The notes below the pieces were generated by a model. The model was not told the DNA's origin and ran no database searches. It was given only the letters and a program-made list of their open reading frames with translations. The position numbers were made by a program, and so were the translations under genes. 64,000 nucleotides of DNA from Liopterus haemorrhoidalis (Eukaryota > Arthropoda > Insecta > Coleoptera > Dytiscidae), in assembly GCA_963971575.1 (NCBI GenBank), contig OZ020611.1:24597279-24661278 (forward strand), written 5' to 3'. Shown here piece after piece: positions 12,181 through 24,628 of the stretch; positions within the stretch are counted from its first letter, which is position 1; each line of letters opens with the position of its first letter.

Positions 12181-12420
12181 ATGTCTTTAAGATATTCCTC
12201 AGAATAATACACTCTTGTATATATAGAAAATGCGAACAGGACATCACTGAATGTCAATTTGACTTCAGAAACGATCTTGGGACCAGAAAGCTCGCTTTAC
12301 TATATGAATATTCTAACAGAAAGATGTTTAGATGTTAATAAGGTAATCTATGTTTGCATTATAGATTTTGAAAAGATTTTCCAAGTTCTAAATAAAAAAT
12401 TTAAGTGTGAATTTTCTTAC
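12181..12420 (+). pseudogene. LINE reverse transcriptase N-terminal palm fragment
   Basis: One plus frame gives LRIIHSCIYRKCEQDITECQFDF, then RNDLGTRKLALLYEYS. A frameshift near 12298 leads to YMNILTERCLDVN, VIYVCIIDFEKIFQVLN. This corresponds to the Q-F-G-F-R-x-G-x-G-T-R and Y-x-C-F-I-D-F-E-K-A-F-D motifs (reverse transcriptase motifs 2a/A) of RTE/R2-like LINEs. The catalytic aspartate of motif A survives in IIDFEK, but F-D is changed. Only about 80 residues remain. Confidence 0.75.
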
Positions 12421-13122
12421 TTTTCAGGGTCCCATAAATATTTGAAAAGTGGTCAACAGAAAGCTCGAATGCTGGATGTCTTTATTTTTGTTTAATTAAT
12501 TTTGTTGTTTAACCTTCAAACCCTTTCATTAAATGCCCTACATTATACTTAAAAAATAGTAAATATTGATTATTTTGAACAATATAGTCTTCATTCAATC
12601 GAAAAAGTATAAAAAGAAGAACAATACAAAAAATTTGATTTTTTTATGACTCTATTGGCCTTGGGTCTGAGCACCACCTACCGCAAAAAACAAATTGATA
12701 GCCTTCGAAAAAATAATCTGACTCCATCTGATTAAAAAATTCCGAGCTTACTGTTACGACTAATATCAATTAAAAATCTACCAAATTTTTCAGATTTTTA
12801 AACCAGCACCCCTGAAAGATAAATTGGAAATAAAAGTTTTTTTTGATTTATGGGAAAAGATGTGTCTGCAGAATTTTAAGTGAAACATCAGTGTTAGTGT
12901 TGTTGATGATGAATTGATGTGATGTTGACGGTTCGGAGTTTTGTAGATAACTAGCAAATGTTGCTAGCTAGAGGACTAATGTCTTATAGTGTTCAGAATG
13001 GTTCATGACCTCTTGTAGGTAAAAATAATTTCAAAAATAAATGATGTACGTGACAATTTGCTAAATATAAAGCTAGTAACTAAAGTAGTAAATATAAAAA
13101 TGATACTTTGTAAACTAAATAT

Positions 13123-13430
13123 CAGGGCCGCCCCTAGCATTTGCGGGGCCTGGGGTAAAACTGGAATTGCGGGGCCCCAAAACTGGATTTGCGGGGCCCC
13201 ATCTATACATATATTGAATAACGATATTTTCTTTAGTATTATTAACTATTAAAAAGTACAGATACTTATATTCAATGAAAATATAAATGTTTTCCAACTA
13301 TTTATAAAACTTGGAATAATATTTTTAATGTATTTTATTATTTTATTACTTGACGGTCGAAGCGCGGGGCCCCTCAAGGCGCGGGGCCTGGGGCAGGTGC
13401 CCCACTTGCCCCCGCCTAGGGGCGGCCCTG
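13123..13430. mobile_element. hAT-type MITE, 308 bp
   Basis: It has perfect 15-bp inverted ends (CAGGGCCGCCCCTAG) with an exact 8-bp target duplication CTAAATAT on both sides (13115-13122 and 13431-13438). GC-rich subterminal blocks (GCGGGGCC, GGGGCCCC) contrast strongly with the AT-rich surroundings and are repeated three times on the left and twice on the right. The centre (about 13205-13350) is AT-rich and non-coding. Apparent open frames across it are by-products of the GC-rich ends. Confidence 0.93.
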
Positions 13431-13439
13431 CTAAATATA

Positions 13440-15020
13440 TTTATATTTTAATATAGTGAACGCCCCCCCCCTCTATCAATTATTTCAAGAATAGACTGGA
13501 CCGTTTCTTTTTAATATCTAGCAGCTAGTGTCTCATGAACTGTGGTATGCTTTTTTTCTGTATTTTTTCTGTATTTTTCCTGTATTTAATTGTGTAAATT
13601 TTTATACTGTATTGTGTTAATCTTTCTAATCGTGTTAATTTTTCTATTTTAATTTTTCTATTTCAATTGTGTATTCAAATTAATGTTTTTTTTTTTTGTT
13701 TTGTTTTTCATTTGTATGTATTAATGAGTTATTTTGTAGTTGTTATACACAACTTAACAAGCCATTGGCTTCAGATGTGTGTCAGTGTTAAATAAATAAA
13801 ATTTACGTTATTATATGCGCTAGAGAAAAAAACTTTGGTTATTAATTTTAACTGAAGCAATTATTTGAATAATTGTTGGTTTTTGAAGTAAATTAGAATT
13901 AAAGGATCGCTTAAGTCTGCCATGCTATATTTTATAAATAAAGATAAATTTTTATAAAACATAAAATAATACTTAATTTTAATGTATAATAAATACTACC
14001 CTTTTACTTTTTAAGAAGTACTTAAGAAGAGATTAATAAAAATTCTGGCAGATTTGTGTTTTCGCTCGTAAATTTTAAATGTTTCAAGTGGCGTAAAACT
14101 TCTTAAAAGAAATAACGGGTCTCCTAAGCTTTAAAACAAACAGATATTTCGGATATAAATATTTAATTGTTTCCAAGAATTCAGAACTTTTCTTCTTTCA
14201 AATATGAAGAATTATTAGGTTGTTGCCTAATTGATGTCATATTTTGTGCTCTTTGTTGTTGGCGTGGAACAATTTTAAGCCTTTTCCTAGAACAACAAAA
14301 GAGAATGACCTGCGTGTGACAAGATAAACAAACGACCTGTGCCATTATGACCTTCTGTCATTTGATCAACGCATTACCGCTGTTAACAGATAAGACCCAG
14401 ATATCAAGATTATCGACCAGTTATAGCCTATCGAAAAGGTATTGTCTTGAAGGTGAAAGTTCGACGAATTAGCGTACTTAAGACTAGGTAAAAACTTGAT
14501 TAGCTGGGCTTCAAAATTATCCCTCCTCCTCCTTACTCTTCAGATCCCATCCTTTCTAAATTACCATCGACTACCACTTGATTCTACATCTACTTAGAGT
14601 TCTCTGGGAAATGCTATTTAAGGAGGATAAGACCAATGACGGGCTATAGTTTCATGAAGAAGAAGTTGAAAACTAGATTTCGGAAATAAACACTCGGATT
14701 TGATCTTCGGGTGGGGAAATATAAAGAGAGAAATGACCCATCTCAGGCTGTAGTGCCATAAAAAGGAAGAATATAAGTAGTATTCGGAAATAAATAGAAG
14801 AACTAACATAGTTCTAACAAAGTTCCCTCTTAAGATAAAGACTACAATATCGTCCTATCATGTTTTTACTCATGCGTCATCCGGTCCAGAATAAGGTGTT
14901 AGAAATGACAACTTTAATCTAAAAAAAGTAAATAAACTAATAGTATGCTAATGCGCTATGGAGTCCAGTACTACCCTACGGGATAAGAAACCGTTGTCCA
15001 GTGTCGTCCCAGATATGACA
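13440..15020. other. Unassigned AT-rich sequence
   Basis: No gene or repeat recognised. It contains a poly-C tract at about 13464-13472 and T-rich tracts. Short open frames (for example minus strand near 14618-14809) show no domain. Confidence 0.55.
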
Positions 15021-15029
15021 AAAGAAGAG

Positions 15030-15178
15030 CAGGCCACCCACCTAAAAAATGGCGTATCATCATACCAAGAAGATGCTGTAGATAAAAGAGATAACCGTCA
15101 GACATTGGTTGAGATTAGCAAAGGACTACAAGCTAAAAACTACTATGGAGTACTATGTCCAATATCAGACTGAGATGA
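15030..15178 (+). pseudogene. LINE pol C-terminal scrap (RTE-like)
   Basis: One plus frame reads SRPPT, stop, KMAYHHTKKML, stop, IKEITVRHWLRLAKDYKLKTTMEYYVQYQTEMKV, stop. This corresponds to the G-R-P-P-K-R-W ... W-x-R-x-A-x-D-R-x-x-W ... E-E-x-Y-V-Q-Q-W-T end of RTE-like pol proteins. Two in-frame stops and lost tryptophans show decay. Confidence 0.6.
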
Positions 15179-15189
15179 AAGTCTGAAGA

Positions 15190-16150
15190 AAAATATGTTA
15201 TACCATAATTTTCAATAAATCACACCACCCACGTGAAAATATCTTTTAATTCATTATTTTGTTGGGCGTGAACACTTTTACTTTCTTGCAAGAAACTAAC
15301 TTGTTCAAACTAATAACTGTTGAAAGTTTGCATGTATGAAACATGTGATATATTTAAATTTGGAAAATGATTTAGTATGTGAAATTGTTTTTTTTTATAT
15401 ATATTTAGTGTACCGAGGCGTGAAACTATGTATGCAAATTGGAACTATTTTCTTACAGAATAAAAATATGATAAAATCGTGATTATAATATCAAAATGTA
15501 TTGAAAAATTACTTTTGCACATGCATGGACTATCAACATATAAATACCAGTAAATATTGTTTATATACAATTTGTAAAAATATTACCTTTGTAAAAAAAA
15601 ATATTCATATTCAATTCTGTAATTTTTTGCACAATTTTTTGATTAACATTTGTTTAATTAAAAATGGAAATTTATTTCACAGACATTGCTTACTAATTTT
15701 TTTTTGGTGATTTTAATTTTAGTGGTAAAGTTAATAACCTTTGTCATCGATATCATTTTTAATACAACTAGAACTTAAAGTTGAAGTCCGAAAATTAAGT
15801 TCTTGACATAGTAATATTACTTTCTTCAGCTTTATAAGTGGCAATTGTTTTTACAATATCTAAAAAATTGAGAAATTATTTGTTTTCTTAACAAAGTAGA
15901 TCTACGAGGTATGAAAAAAAAAAAAAAAAATACTGGGTCTGGGTATACTGGGCGTATTGCGCAACTTCTAGTAAGTGGCAAGGAGATACAGCATATGACA
16001 TGCAGAAGCCTTTCGGGCTGATGGGGTAAGCAAGGAAAACACCGCCTGAGATCGCCTTCTTCCATGTTGCGCGTTATGCGGTAACTTCGATACATCTAGG
16101 CTGTTTAAATTTGTGGTTCATTTTCGACAGTATTATCAATCAAGTTATAT
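15190..16150. other. Unassigned AT-rich sequence
   Basis: No recognisable gene. A GC-richer patch at about 15940-16090 (pyrimidine-rich on the minus strand) stands out from the background but encodes nothing I recognise. An A18 homopolymer at about 15914-15931 flanks it. Confidence 0.5.
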
Positions 16151-16157
16151 CAAGGTA

Positions 16158-16589
16158 GAGACCTGCGGTTTAAATTTTTTTAACTCTTATGCCTTATTTA
16201 AGCTATGGAAAAAATAAGGTTTTAAACAATCAATTTTTTGAATTTATATGATTGTTTAAGCTAAACCCTTGAAACGGACAAAATCGTAAGGGGTACGATT
16301 TTTTCGATTTTTGACCATTTTCAAAGGTTTTTGACGATTCGTGTTTATTGTAAAAGTGTGGTTATTAAGGCTCCATTTTTTTTTTTTTCTATACTAAGCC
16401 ATAGATGAAGATTTGAAAAATTCAAATCGCGGTTTTTTATATATTATTGTTCTTAAGTTACGATCTTTTTAAATTAAAAAAAAAGAAATAAAAAATTTCA
16501 CAAAAAATTTTTGGTTTGGGATTTTTTTAAAAATAAATCCTAAGGCCTTTTAGAATCTCAAGATTTCAAAACTTTCCACCGCAGGTCTC
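16158..16589. mobile_element. TA-flanked MITE with GAGACCTGCGGT ends
   Basis: The left end GAGACCTGCGGT and the right end ACCGCAGGTCTC are perfect 12-bp inverted repeats. TA lies on both sides (16156-16157 and 16590-16591), as expected for Tc1/mariner-type insertion. The interior is AT-rich and non-coding, with the block AAACCCTTGAAA-like also present in the repeats at 480-1740 and 42980-44290. The three may therefore be related. Confidence 0.7.
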
Positions 16590-16936
16590 TATCTCATGTA
16601 GATATTGAGAAACGGTATTTCGAAAATAAAACATTTACAATTTTTCAAAACTACACGGTTCAAAAAGACGTTAACTCGAGAGCCTATCATCAGCCTATCT
16701 TTGTTTTTTCTTAAATGATAGCCAAAAAGACTATAATTTGCTCTGCATTTTGAGTTTTTCACAATTTCTGTCGACACTGCAACAAAAATTCAACACTGCA
16801 ATATACGTAATAAGTGCTAACTGTACTGCAGTATTTAGTACAATAACTTGGCCATCAGTAGCGTATCAGTGCGTGGAATTTCTCAATAGGATGTTCAAAC
16901 CAAATAAATAAATAAATAATATTTTTCTCATAGAGT

Positions 16937-17012
16937 ACTCATCGTCGAGTTGATCCTCGCCGAATTTACCATCGCAAATTTGACTATCGCCGAATTTTCA
17001 TCGCCAAGTTGA
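16937..17012 (+). repeat. 15-bp minisatellite, five units
   Basis: The tandem units read CATCGTCGAGTTGAT, CCTCGCCGAATTTAC, CATCGCAAATTTGAC, TATCGCCGAATTTTC and ATCGCCAAGTTGACC. They diverge from each other but keep a consensus near ATCGCCGAATTTGAC. The 15-bp period is a multiple of three, but no long frame uses it. Confidence 0.75.
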
Positions 17013-17172
17013 CCTGTTCCCAACCGGTCTGCGATGTGTAGCTGCAGAGAGACAGTATTTCGAAGGTGTAAAATTACATGTAAAACAATTTCTTATTTTA
17101 TTTATTTATTTCGTATGGTACATTTGAATTTCTTAGATATTAAATTACAAAGAAAATAAGCTAACTGGTACA

Positions 17173-17880
17173 TTAAATATTTATATCTAAATTTGTAAGC
17201 CATTGGATCGCTTCATTGGTCAGTTGTACTATAGATTGGAGACCACCCAGGAAAGCACGTTGAGAACATTCTTCTACGATGTGTTTCATCGTCTGTAGAG
17301 GCGCGCCACAGTCGCAAGCGGGAGAGTCGACTAAGCCCCATTTATGGAGCATGTAATTGCATCTACCGTGGCCGGTGACTAATCTATTTAATCTCACCCA
17401 AGCCGAGCGGGGTAGCGAGTAACCAATTGGTTGAACATTGCGATCTGAGATTAAAATTTTGTTGGGATGAGAGAAATTGTCCCATTCTTTAGACCATTCA
17501 TCTTTAGCGTTATAAGCAGTATTAAGGATGGAATCATTCCAAATAGGATTACGGAATTTAAGCCTGTGATTTGGAGGATTTAATAGGTCTTCATGTATTG
17601 GTAGTCTGTGGTTGCTTCCAAATTTTTGCCAGGTTCTGACGGCAGCTTTGTTTCTCCGAATAGTAGGAGGGCATATGCCTGATATGCAGTACAGGTAACC
17701 ATTCTGAGGGTGTGGAACGTGTGGCACCAGTGATCGTTCGCATTGCTGTATTCAGCTGGATGTCAATTTTGTTTGTATGAGCACTGTTCTTCCAGACTGG
17801 GGAGCAGTACTCTGCTGTGGAATAGAGCAGGGCAACTGCAGACGTTTTGAGGGTATGGGCATCACAGCCCCACGAATTTC
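17173..17880 (-). pseudogene. LINE pol C-terminal region (RNase H-distal tail)
   Basis: The minus strand is open for about 184 codons up to 17727. Before that, after a frameshift, it encodes WGCDAHTLKTSAVALLYSTAEYCSPVW and then IQLNTAMRTITGATRSTPSEWLPVL. In the main frame follow PRSAWVRLNRLVTGHGRCNYMLHKWG, SPACDCGAPLQTMKHIVEECSQRAFLGG and AIQWLTNLDINI, stop. This is the well-known C-terminal segment of arthropod non-LTR pol proteins, with a C-D-C-G...H...E-C Zn-like cluster. One frameshift near 17700-17740 and a missing polymerase domain make it a pseudogene. The final L-D-I-x-I stop looks like the natural C-terminus. Confidence 0.88.
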
Positions 17881-18632
17881 TTATTAATAATTTTTTATGA
17901 CACTATTCTACCAATTTTGAAATCAAACCTCGTATGTCAACTATTCATCAAATTGTAAATATATTACTTTCAATATACCTAAGGCACAATGTTTGTTATA
18001 CGGTTCTAGTATTTTTCAATAGCTTGAATTTAAATCGGTATTGAATTCAAAGTAGCTGAGGAAAATATTGAAATCTGAGTCATTGGAGCATTGTTAACTC
18101 CTTATTATGCATGAGATTTTTTTACAATTGCACGAGGGGTTATAGATATAAATTTATCTAAATTTGTTTTATGACTTCCTGAATGTTATTCAGTTAATAA
18201 GTCATTGGTGAAATGTAAAAATATGGAAAATGATGAATGAATAAAATGAACAAAAAGAGAACTGTTTATTCGAATTTATAGAAATAATGCTGGATAGCGT
18301 GCTAATCAAGACCGGTTTAACACGTGAAACTATTATACAATACTGAACAGTGGTTTTAAAATTATTCCAGCTAAACCTATGGTTTAGCGATTAGTTTCAT
18401 AGCTATAAATGTTACAAGTTCACTTTTGCACCACAGCTTGAAAATATATACGAGGGATGTTTCCTAAATTCTGGGAATTGTGCTATAATTAAATTACGCA
18501 GAACTTATAGGCAATGTTATTGGTGCAAGACAAGTCTTGACATGTTTATGCAACTATCTAGTGCAATATTGTTCAGTCTGATTTAGGTGTTCGACTGATA
18601 TAGACGCGTTTTCATAGCACTGTTTTTGTAAC

Positions 18633-19034
18633 CATGGAAGACGCAGCAAAATCTCAAAGAGCAATAATTTTCTTTTTGTGGAAAGAAGGTGTGAAAACAT
18701 TAGAAAATATTCAGCGTCTGCAAAAAGTATTTGGTGAGTCTGCAGAATCCAAAAGTACTGTTTATCGGTGGATCGATCGTTTTAAAACCGGTAGAATATA
18801 CTAGAAGACGATCCCCGCAGTGGGCACCCAAGCACGTCGGTAAATGAAAGAAACATTACTGCCGTCGAAGACCTACTGAAAGAGGACAGGCGAATGACTA
18901 TTCGTCAAATTAGTGTGCGTCTAGGGATAGGTACACGACAGGTTCATGACATCTTGCATGATTGTTTGGGCGTTAGCAAGATTTCGCCGCGCTGCGTGCC
19001 AAGACTGTTGGGACCAGAACGGAAACTCAATAGG
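18633..19034 (+). pseudogene. mariner transposase, N-terminal half (frameshifted)
   Basis: ATG at 18633 opens MEDAAKSQRAIIFFLWKEG, with the paired helix-turn-helix DNA-binding region continuing as KSTVYRWIDRFKTGR. A frameshift near 18793 restores EDDPRSGHPSTSVNERN. The second helix-turn-helix follows, with the segments RRMTIRQISVRLGIG and HDILHDCLGVSKISPR up to VPRLL. The E-D-x-P-R-S-G-R/H-P linker and the I-L-H-x-x-L-G segment are diagnostic of mariner (SETMAR-type) transposases. The acidic catalytic residues are absent because the frame runs into the insert at 19029. The C-terminal end is at 19427-19507. Confidence 0.9.
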
Positions 19035-19421
19035 AAATGTACGGGTTTTTCTTGGGTTTCCACCGAATAAATATAATATTAATTATGTATAATCTTTATT
19101 TAAGTTATTGCGACTAGTTTCGCTCATTCGAGCATTATCAAGCTATAAAAAGAAATATGAAAATAGAAAAATATACTAATTTTGAAAATATAAATTAATC
19201 AAATGATGATAAAAATAAAAATATTAAAAAAAAATTATAAAAAAACATAAAAACGTACCTGATTGTCGTAAATAATAAATACAAATAAATAATAAATTTA
19301 TTATATAATTATTATTAATTATTAACAAAGATTATACATAATTAATATTATATTTATTCGGTGGAAATCCAAGAAAAACCTGTACATCTCCTATTACATA
19401 ACCACCAATAATCTTATACAT
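19029..19421 (-). mobile_element. Penelope-like element fragment with inverted arms
   Basis: The two ends of this insert form an inverted repeat of about 65 bp (19030-19098 against 19326-19394) with only a few mismatches, landmarks TTTCCACCGAATAAATATA and ATTATGTATAATCTTT. One arm continues into a hammerhead-like motif on the minus strand (19105-19148). Penelope-like elements are known for partial inverted copies of their pseudo-LTR and for carrying hammerhead motifs, which is why I prefer this call. The 11-bp direct repeat TCAATAGGAAA at 19027-19037 and 19422-19432 may be the target duplication. No reverse transcriptase or GIY-YIG part remains. Confidence 0.5.
19105..19148 (-). ncRNA. Hammerhead ribozyme-like motif (variant core)
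   Basis: On the minus strand the order is TTATAGC (stem I), TTGATAA (core), T, GCTC GAAT GAGC (stem II with 4-nt loop), GAAA core start, ACTAGT as a palindromic short stem III, C cleavage position, GCAATAA (stem I, 6 of 7 pairs). The canonical core CUGANGA is here UUGAUAA. Positions 3 and 8 are thus both changed, from C/G to U/A, which would keep them complementary. Very short palindromic stem III is typical of the hammerheads of Penelope-like elements, which are thought to act as dimers. Activity is not shown. Confidence 0.45.
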
Positions 19422-19426
19422 TCAAT

Positions 19427-19507
19427 AGGAAAGTTCTTTGTGGATAGCTTAAAAAAATTAGTTTATCGTTGGGATAAATGTATTCAATTAAATGGAGATT
19501 ATGTTGA
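19427..19507 (+). pseudogene. mariner transposase, C-terminal end
   Basis: The frame reads IGKFFVDSLKKLVYRWDKCIQLNGDYVEKLH. The R/Y-W-x-K-C-I-x-L-x-G-D-Y-V-E-K end is the standard C-terminus of SETMAR-like mariner transposases. It lies in the same orientation as the N-terminal half at 18633-19034. About 180 residues of the middle, including the catalytic triad, are missing. Confidence 0.85.
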
Positions 19508-19599
19508 AAAACTGCATTGTAATATTGACGAAAATTAACAAAGTAATAAAAATTATAGCTAAATTCCCAGAACTTTGGAAACAGCCCTCGTACCTATTC

Positions 19600-22590
19600 T
19601 TACTATAAATACCGTTACAATGTTTACAGTGAAATTCTGCAAGATCCTTGAAAATGTTTTGATTTCCTTTTAGTGCATAATACATAGATGCATCTTTAAC
19701 AAGTTTTTTCTTACTTTGATTACAACTTACTTGTGTTTGGCTACATTTGGCTTCTTCCAGTATACCTTTTTAGCAATTTTGAAATTTAAAACCTGGCAAC
19801 ACTGAGTTGCATGTACAATATGTATTATATTTGCAAAACCAAATTATGGTGATTTTACCGAATAAGGTTGAAATGGACTGTATAATTACGTGAGGAAAAC
19901 ACAATGTTTGTGTTAGTCCAGGAAATTAATGTCCAAAACATTGGTTTTGGAGAAACTTTTGGGGGAGTTTTGGATTGATTTTTGAATAGGTAATAAATAA
20001 AAAATTTGCCAGCATTTGAAAAACATGCAAAAAATGTTTTTTTGATAATATCTCCGTTCTATTGTAAAATTTAAAATAACATATAGGCATACTGAATTAA
20101 AGAGGAATAAATTAATTTTCATAATTAACGCAAAAATATTATTACAACTTCAATTTTGTTAATTTCCCAAAATATATGACTATTTTCAACATTTCTTTGT
20201 CCCGCAAACTTGCGGAAATGTAATATAATATTGTGATTTATTTCTACAAGAGTATTATCCTTACCAATTATAGATATTGGTGTTTTGTAAAACCAGTCTA
20301 GAAAAGCAAGTTTAACAACACTTCTCTACCACCGACTGAGGCAGCAGTACGTGAGTATTCTCTCCGGACATACCATCCGGTAACCAGAGCTTGCAGGGAG
20401 CCTCAAAGAGTCCAAGAAATGGGGACGAAAAAGAAATCAAAGATGGGTTAAATCAGGTTCTCACCCTCTAGCCCCCAGCTCACGATAGTTTGTTAAAACT
20501 TTTAAAAATGCATGTGTTACAGAAAGGTCGGCCTTAAGTGTTCCATTATCTGCCTAAATTTTAATGATGCTTGTATTTACCAAAAAGACGAAGCGGCAGA
20601 GGAGAAGGAAAAAATAAAGGACCTGAAATTAAAATTGAGACAGAAACGGAACCAATATGCGAGATGGCAGAGGAAATTTATATTGAGGTGGATATTACCG
20701 ATGAGTCCAACTTCCAAAAACTAGATGACGAGCCCTATCCATCTTCATAAAAAAGAAAAAAAAATAAAATAAAAAAAAAAAACAAAAATTAAGTAACTAC
20801 AAATACAGATCAATTGTGTAAAAATTTACTGTGTAGTAACGTTACTACAAGATAAAATATTATAAAAAGTATAATGACTTTCATTCATGATAGTAACTGA
20901 CCTTGCTCATAGACACAAATTTAGTTCCTATGATCATAGTAACTGAGTTACAGAATTGGTCTGAATAACTAACGTGGAATACGTCGACTGGAGACACCAC
21001 AATAAAACAACACCGGCTGTCCATACTCTACCTCACTGGTGATGTGGAAATGGATATATTTTTCATGAATGCGCAACAAAAAATATTAGCATCAATCAAA
21101 TAATAGAGAGAGAAAAAAAAGATAAAACTGAAATTTAAGTTATAGTATTGTACGTATGTGTTCATTTTGCGGCGAATTCTTTGCATTTTTGAAAAGCATT
21201 TTTTTTCAACGACTTTGTAAACGTTTACGGAAGTTGCCGGAAAAAAAAATAAATAATAATCATTTATTTTTGAGAAATTTGCAGAATTGAAGTTATAATA
21301 ATATTTTTCCATTAACTTGGCGGCAAAATGTACATTTTTTATAAATTCGAAAAATATACAAACTTTGCGGCGCCCTTGTGGCAAAGCGGTTCATCCCATG
21401 AAAAAACTAAATTATAGACAATATATCTCTCTTTAATTTAATACAGACACTATTATAATAATTAAAAATTTAAATTTAAATACTTCAGTATTGCAATGGA
21501 ACGGATATATTTGCAAAATTATATTTTTTCTGGCAAGTTCCGGCAAAAAAAAAAAAAAAGTCTCAAAATATGAGGTCGAAAATAGCACCTCAAGATCTAT
21601 TAATCACACCAATTTCCAAAACTCCTTATTTCTAATGACTACGTATGTATATGTGTGATTTTTTTATGAATATTACTGAATTTACAATGAACTTAAGTGT
21701 AGCAAATACGTATAATCAAGGTTTTTAGTGCACATTTTGCAGCTCTTTACTTATATACATAAAGTTGACATTATTTGACACGAGAGTAAAGAGGTTCACC
21801 ACTCTTGGGCTAGATGATGCATAAAATTCAACTCAAACAAATATTCACCTGCAATCTATGCGTAATGTACCATGCATAATGACCTATTCTATGAGTAACG
21901 ACCTGCTGAAAACAATATTTCAACAAACATTGTTGCTAGTACGAATATCATATTACTGGCAACAGGGTATTAAAACTCCCGTAATCCTGATTGTAGTAGG
22001 TATATCACGGACTGTAACTGCAATTAGATGAAACCTTCATTCGAGGTCCACAGATAGAGCTTTACGGATGAACTTTTTCAACAAACTTTGCGGTTTTCTC
22101 AACTGCGTGCCTGGTATTTATTTGATAATTGGAGAAGTACGGCTATAACATCTCTCTATTCAGATTTGAGCTTTGAGCACATAATTCCATTTGAAAGTAA
22201 AGCAACTCCCTTCACAGCTTTAAGCTTTAGGATGACCTGAATAACTTTGTTTATTTTCAAATAAATGAGACATCTATAAGGTTTTTTGTGAACATTTTGT
22301 AATGAATATTTATTAAATCTTTAAAATATTAAGAGACTATTCTTAAATTCAATGCCTCGAATTCGGCGTTCTTAAGGATAAAGTGCCGTACACAGCCATA
22401 TGTAACCAAAAATATAGCCTATAATAAGGAAAAAAGCGAATCAGAATATTAATATGCACCAATTGACCGGGAAAGTTTATTTAGGATATTAATATTTCTG
22501 GCATTCTTGAACCTGGACTTTTTAATGGGGAACGGGAAATAGCATTTCCCGGTAATTATCAATATTTCCCGAAATCGTGTTTCTTATTTT
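19600..22590. other. Unassigned AT-rich sequence
   Basis: No gene recognised. A small hairpin CGGGAAAT-AGC-ATTTCCCG lies at 22533-22551. Open frames such as 21028-21384 (minus) and 19913-20122 (minus) have compositions of translated AT-rich DNA (rich in F, N, K, I, Y) and no motif. Confidence 0.55.
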
Positions 22591-22599
22591 TTTTTTTTT

Positions 22600-23531
<932 letters not shown>

Positions 23532-24628
23532 AGGCTATATAGTTCACCCTTATTATTAAACAATCTTTTATTTGTTTAGTAATCTGAAAATCTGAACAAA
23601 TTTATCGTAAACAATAGCAGAATCTGTATTGTTAGTCATATAAGTTCAGTATATTAAATCAGATGTGGCAACAGTGTATTGGTCCTTAAAGCTCCAACTC
23701 GTTCCAATAGCGAGTTCACGTTCGATGCATGTAATATAATATCCATTCAAGATTAGGTGCATACGAGAACATTTGTGTGGAATAATATCTGTTTATATTA
23801 TAACAATTTTTGGATTATGGTGCAATTTTGAATACATTTATTCACAATTGGGGTAAATAACCCATATATGAAACGGGTTTAATATGATAATTTTGGTGAT
23901 TCTGCTGCTTTTGATGATGTTTTCAGTTCATATTTTAGTTCAGTAATGGTTATAGGGTGATTGTACTACAAATTGATAGTTTTAGGACAAATAATTGAAA
24001 ATATAAGTATTAACGACTGTTATTGGAAACGTTAATTGAAATATATTTTTTATGTTTTTACCTTTGGCAAATTTAAAAATAAAATATAATTGGGGCAGTG
24101 GAGTTAAATTAAATATTATTTTAATACCCAGTGTTTTTGCGGCATATATTAGTTATTTGTTTACAAAATGCGTCAGTTTAGCACATGAGAGTGCTAAATT
24201 TATTTTGCGTACCGATGCATACAATATTTTTTCTACAACTGTAACATGTAAAAAAAAAATATTATTTTATACAATTTACAAAAAAATAAAGGGTACATTT
24301 ATGTAGGTATTAGAAGTACGTCGTTGATTAATGGAGTTTATTTCATTAACCTTGTCAATTTGTAATACAAGAATCAGTGTGCAATAACAGCCAATTGCCA
24401 ATGAAACCATGCTACTGTGCAACAAAGTCTCTATTACACGCAGTATACGTACTTTGCACACAACAAAGAATATGTGAAACTTTTTGGCCAGTTATATAAA
24501 AAATAATTTATGATGTATTTGTTCTATTTTAGGCAGTAAACTTCTACGCAAAATAAGCTTGATGGATAATCAGATCCATTTGCCATTTTTAAACCATTTA
24601 ACGGTACGTATACCTCCACAGATTTCAA
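23532..24628. other. Unassigned spacer within the duplicated unit
   Basis: About 1.1 kb without recognisable gene or element. Two short open frames (24052-24306 plus, 24276-24461 minus) recur unchanged in the second unit simply because the DNA is duplicated. Neither has a recognisable motif. Confidence 0.55.

Larger units (their letters stand above)
18451..19590 (+). mobile_element. mariner element with both ends, internally deleted and interrupted
   Basis: The left end (CGAGGGATGTTTCC, then AAATTCTGGGAATT) and the right end read inward (CGAGGGCTGTTTCC, then AAGTTCTGGGAATTT) form inverted repeats of about 30 bp. Both ends are flanked by TA (18449-18450 and 19591-19592), the mariner target. 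Between them lies the 5' half of a mariner transposase, a foreign insert (19029-19421) and the last 30 codons of the transposase. Most of the DDD catalytic domain is gone, so the copy cannot move itself. Confidence 0.9.

Noticed and set aside
13115..13297. Open frames with Gly/Pro-rich segments on both strands
   Set aside because: They are translations of the GC-rich ends of the hAT MITE.
24052..24306. 84-codon plus-strand open frame, identical at 26549-26803
   Set aside because: Identity reflects the recent DNA duplication, not selection. Composition and lack of motifs fit chance.
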